32,094 nt of DNA from contig JAGHIT010000055.1 of assembly GCA_017887095.1 (NCBI GenBank), positions 1-32,094 of the forward strand, given 5' to 3'. A program made the position numbers and the translations under genes. The stretch is from Clostridia bacterium. Its GTDB lineage: Bacteria; Bacillota; Clostridia; Christensenellales; Borkfalkiaceae. Positions 31,528 to 32,094 of the stretch are shown here, in pieces. The notes beneath the pieces are model-generated. The model had not been told where the DNA came from. It searched no databases and worked only from the letters and a program-made list of their open reading frames with translations. How positions within the stretch are numbered: the stretch's first letter is position 1; every line of letters starts with the position of its first letter.

Positions 31528-32094
31528 ATGGCAACGGAAACTACAAAGCGCAGGATGCCCCTGTGGGCGAAGATCGTCATTTGGGTGCTGGTCGCGGTCA
31601 TCATATTGTGCGCCGCGCTCGTGGGTGCGGTCGCGATCGTATGGCGGCATGAGATCGCATCGGTCGCGAGTTTCACGAAGGTGGCGGACCGCAACGAGGC
31701 GCATCAGGACGGCGCCGTTTACCGCATGGATATTTCGGGCGGCTTTTACTTTGACGACTATCTCGCACAGGGCGGCGCGTCCAGCGACGGTGAACTCATC
31801 GACTTTATCACCAAAAATATTACGCGCGGGTTGATCGATATGACCATTTCGGAGAGCGAGATCGCGTGCAGTTCCTTCACCGCGGTCACGGCGGACGGCG
31901 ACAGGATCTTTGCCCGCAACTATGATTTTGCGCGCACCAACACGGCGCTCGTCTTTGCCGATCCCGGCAACGGCAGGCACAAGTCCTTCTCGACGGTGGA
32001 CCTGCAGTTCCTCGGCATGGACCCCGCGCAGGACGTGGAGGGGCTGATGAACAAGATCACCTGCCTTGCGGCGCCCTTCGCGCCCCTGGACGGC
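31528..32094 (+). CDS. Membrane-anchored choloylglycine hydrolase-like (linear amide C-N hydrolase) protein, 5' part
   Basis: The gene runs off the right edge; 189 codons are present. A basic start (KRR) leads into one membrane helix (about residues 15-39). A ~70-residue segment follows, then the nucleophile region of the penicillin V acylase/bile salt hydrolase Ntn family: IACSSFTAV with candidate nucleophile Cys114, and ARNYDF (130-134) with the conserved Arg and Asp ahead of a substrate loop. In classic family members the nucleophile is at position 2; here ~113 residues precede it and would have to be removed, or the protein belongs to a subgroup with an N-terminal extension. The substrate is unknown: bile salts, N-acyl amino acids and acyl-homoserine lactones are all possible. 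The active domain would be outside the membrane. Start set by AAAGGAG 5 nt upstream. Confidence 0.8.
   Translation, partial: MATETTKRRMPLWAKIVIWVLVAVIILCAALVGAVAIVWRHEIASVASFTKVADRNEAHQDGAVYRMDISGGFYFDDYLAQGGASSDGELIDFITKNITRGLIDMTISESEIACSSFTAVTADGDRIFARNYDFARTNTALVFADPGNGRHKSFSTVDLQFLGMDPAQDVEGLMNKITCLAAPFAPLDG

Noticed and set aside
1-32094. CRISPR arrays, insertion sequences, rRNA, tRNA and phage genes
   Set aside because: No direct-repeat array, transposase, tRNA-like cloverleaf or structural phage protein was seen in either strand by reading; a covariance-model search for tRNA and other RNAs would be decisive.

Overview
This 32 kb window is a gene-dense chromosomal segment of a fairly GC-rich (by eye upper-50s % GC) Gram-positive-type bacterium. 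The best fit is a member of the Bacillota, class Clostridia; a Christensenellales-like gut lineage is only a guess. Signs are AGGAGG-type ribosome binding sites, sigma-A promoters with 17-bp spacers, an AddAB (not RecBCD) nuclease, the tilS-hpt pair, lipobox lipoproteins and a domain-split glutamate synthase. No mobile element, CRISPR array, rRNA or tRNA was seen.

Layout: 1-1161 is the end of a split glutamate synthase operon (FAD oxidoreductase, then the GXGXG subunit), closed by a terminator. 1309-3190 is tilS-hpt, with tilS apparently leaderless. 3329-4297 (-) is a lipoprotein of unknown role, divergent from addB-addA and a small membrane protein gene (4445-11463). 11542-12543 (-) is an NAD-dependent epimerase, apparently leaderless, divergent from an 8-TM membrane protein (12693-13661). 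13731-16268 (-) is a P-type cation ATPase divergent from serS, a DnaQ-type exonuclease with a BRCT-like tail, and an RsmF-like rRNA methyltransferase (16437-19953), the last three joined by ATGA overlaps. 20043-22201 (-) is a zinc-dependent phospholipase C-like protein translationally coupled to an Atg22/UMF1-type MFS transporter. 22546-26100 (-) is a 1184-residue surface protein with a lipobox at one end and a transmembrane anchor at the other. 26330-27075 holds two half-length TauE/SafE transporter genes. 27347-30458 is an operon of Ppx/GppA phosphatase, Maf and a divergent MreB-like actin. 30576-31328 is a lipoprotein behind a possibly folded 5' leader. 31528 to the end is a membrane-anchored, choloylglycine-hydrolase-like Ntn amidase, cut by the window edge.

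Most of the window is housekeeping: nitrogen assimilation, tRNA and rRNA modification, purine salvage, recombination, ion transport. I see no defence island or biosynthetic cluster. The items most worth a second look are two promoters whose -10 box lies exactly 6 nt before the start codon, the doubly anchored repeat-containing surface protein, the exonuclease-BRCT fusion, the split TauE/SafE pair, and the MreB-like actin next to maf without mreC or mreD. Gene ends are often marked by long, perfect, GC-rich hairpins, some without an adjacent T-run.
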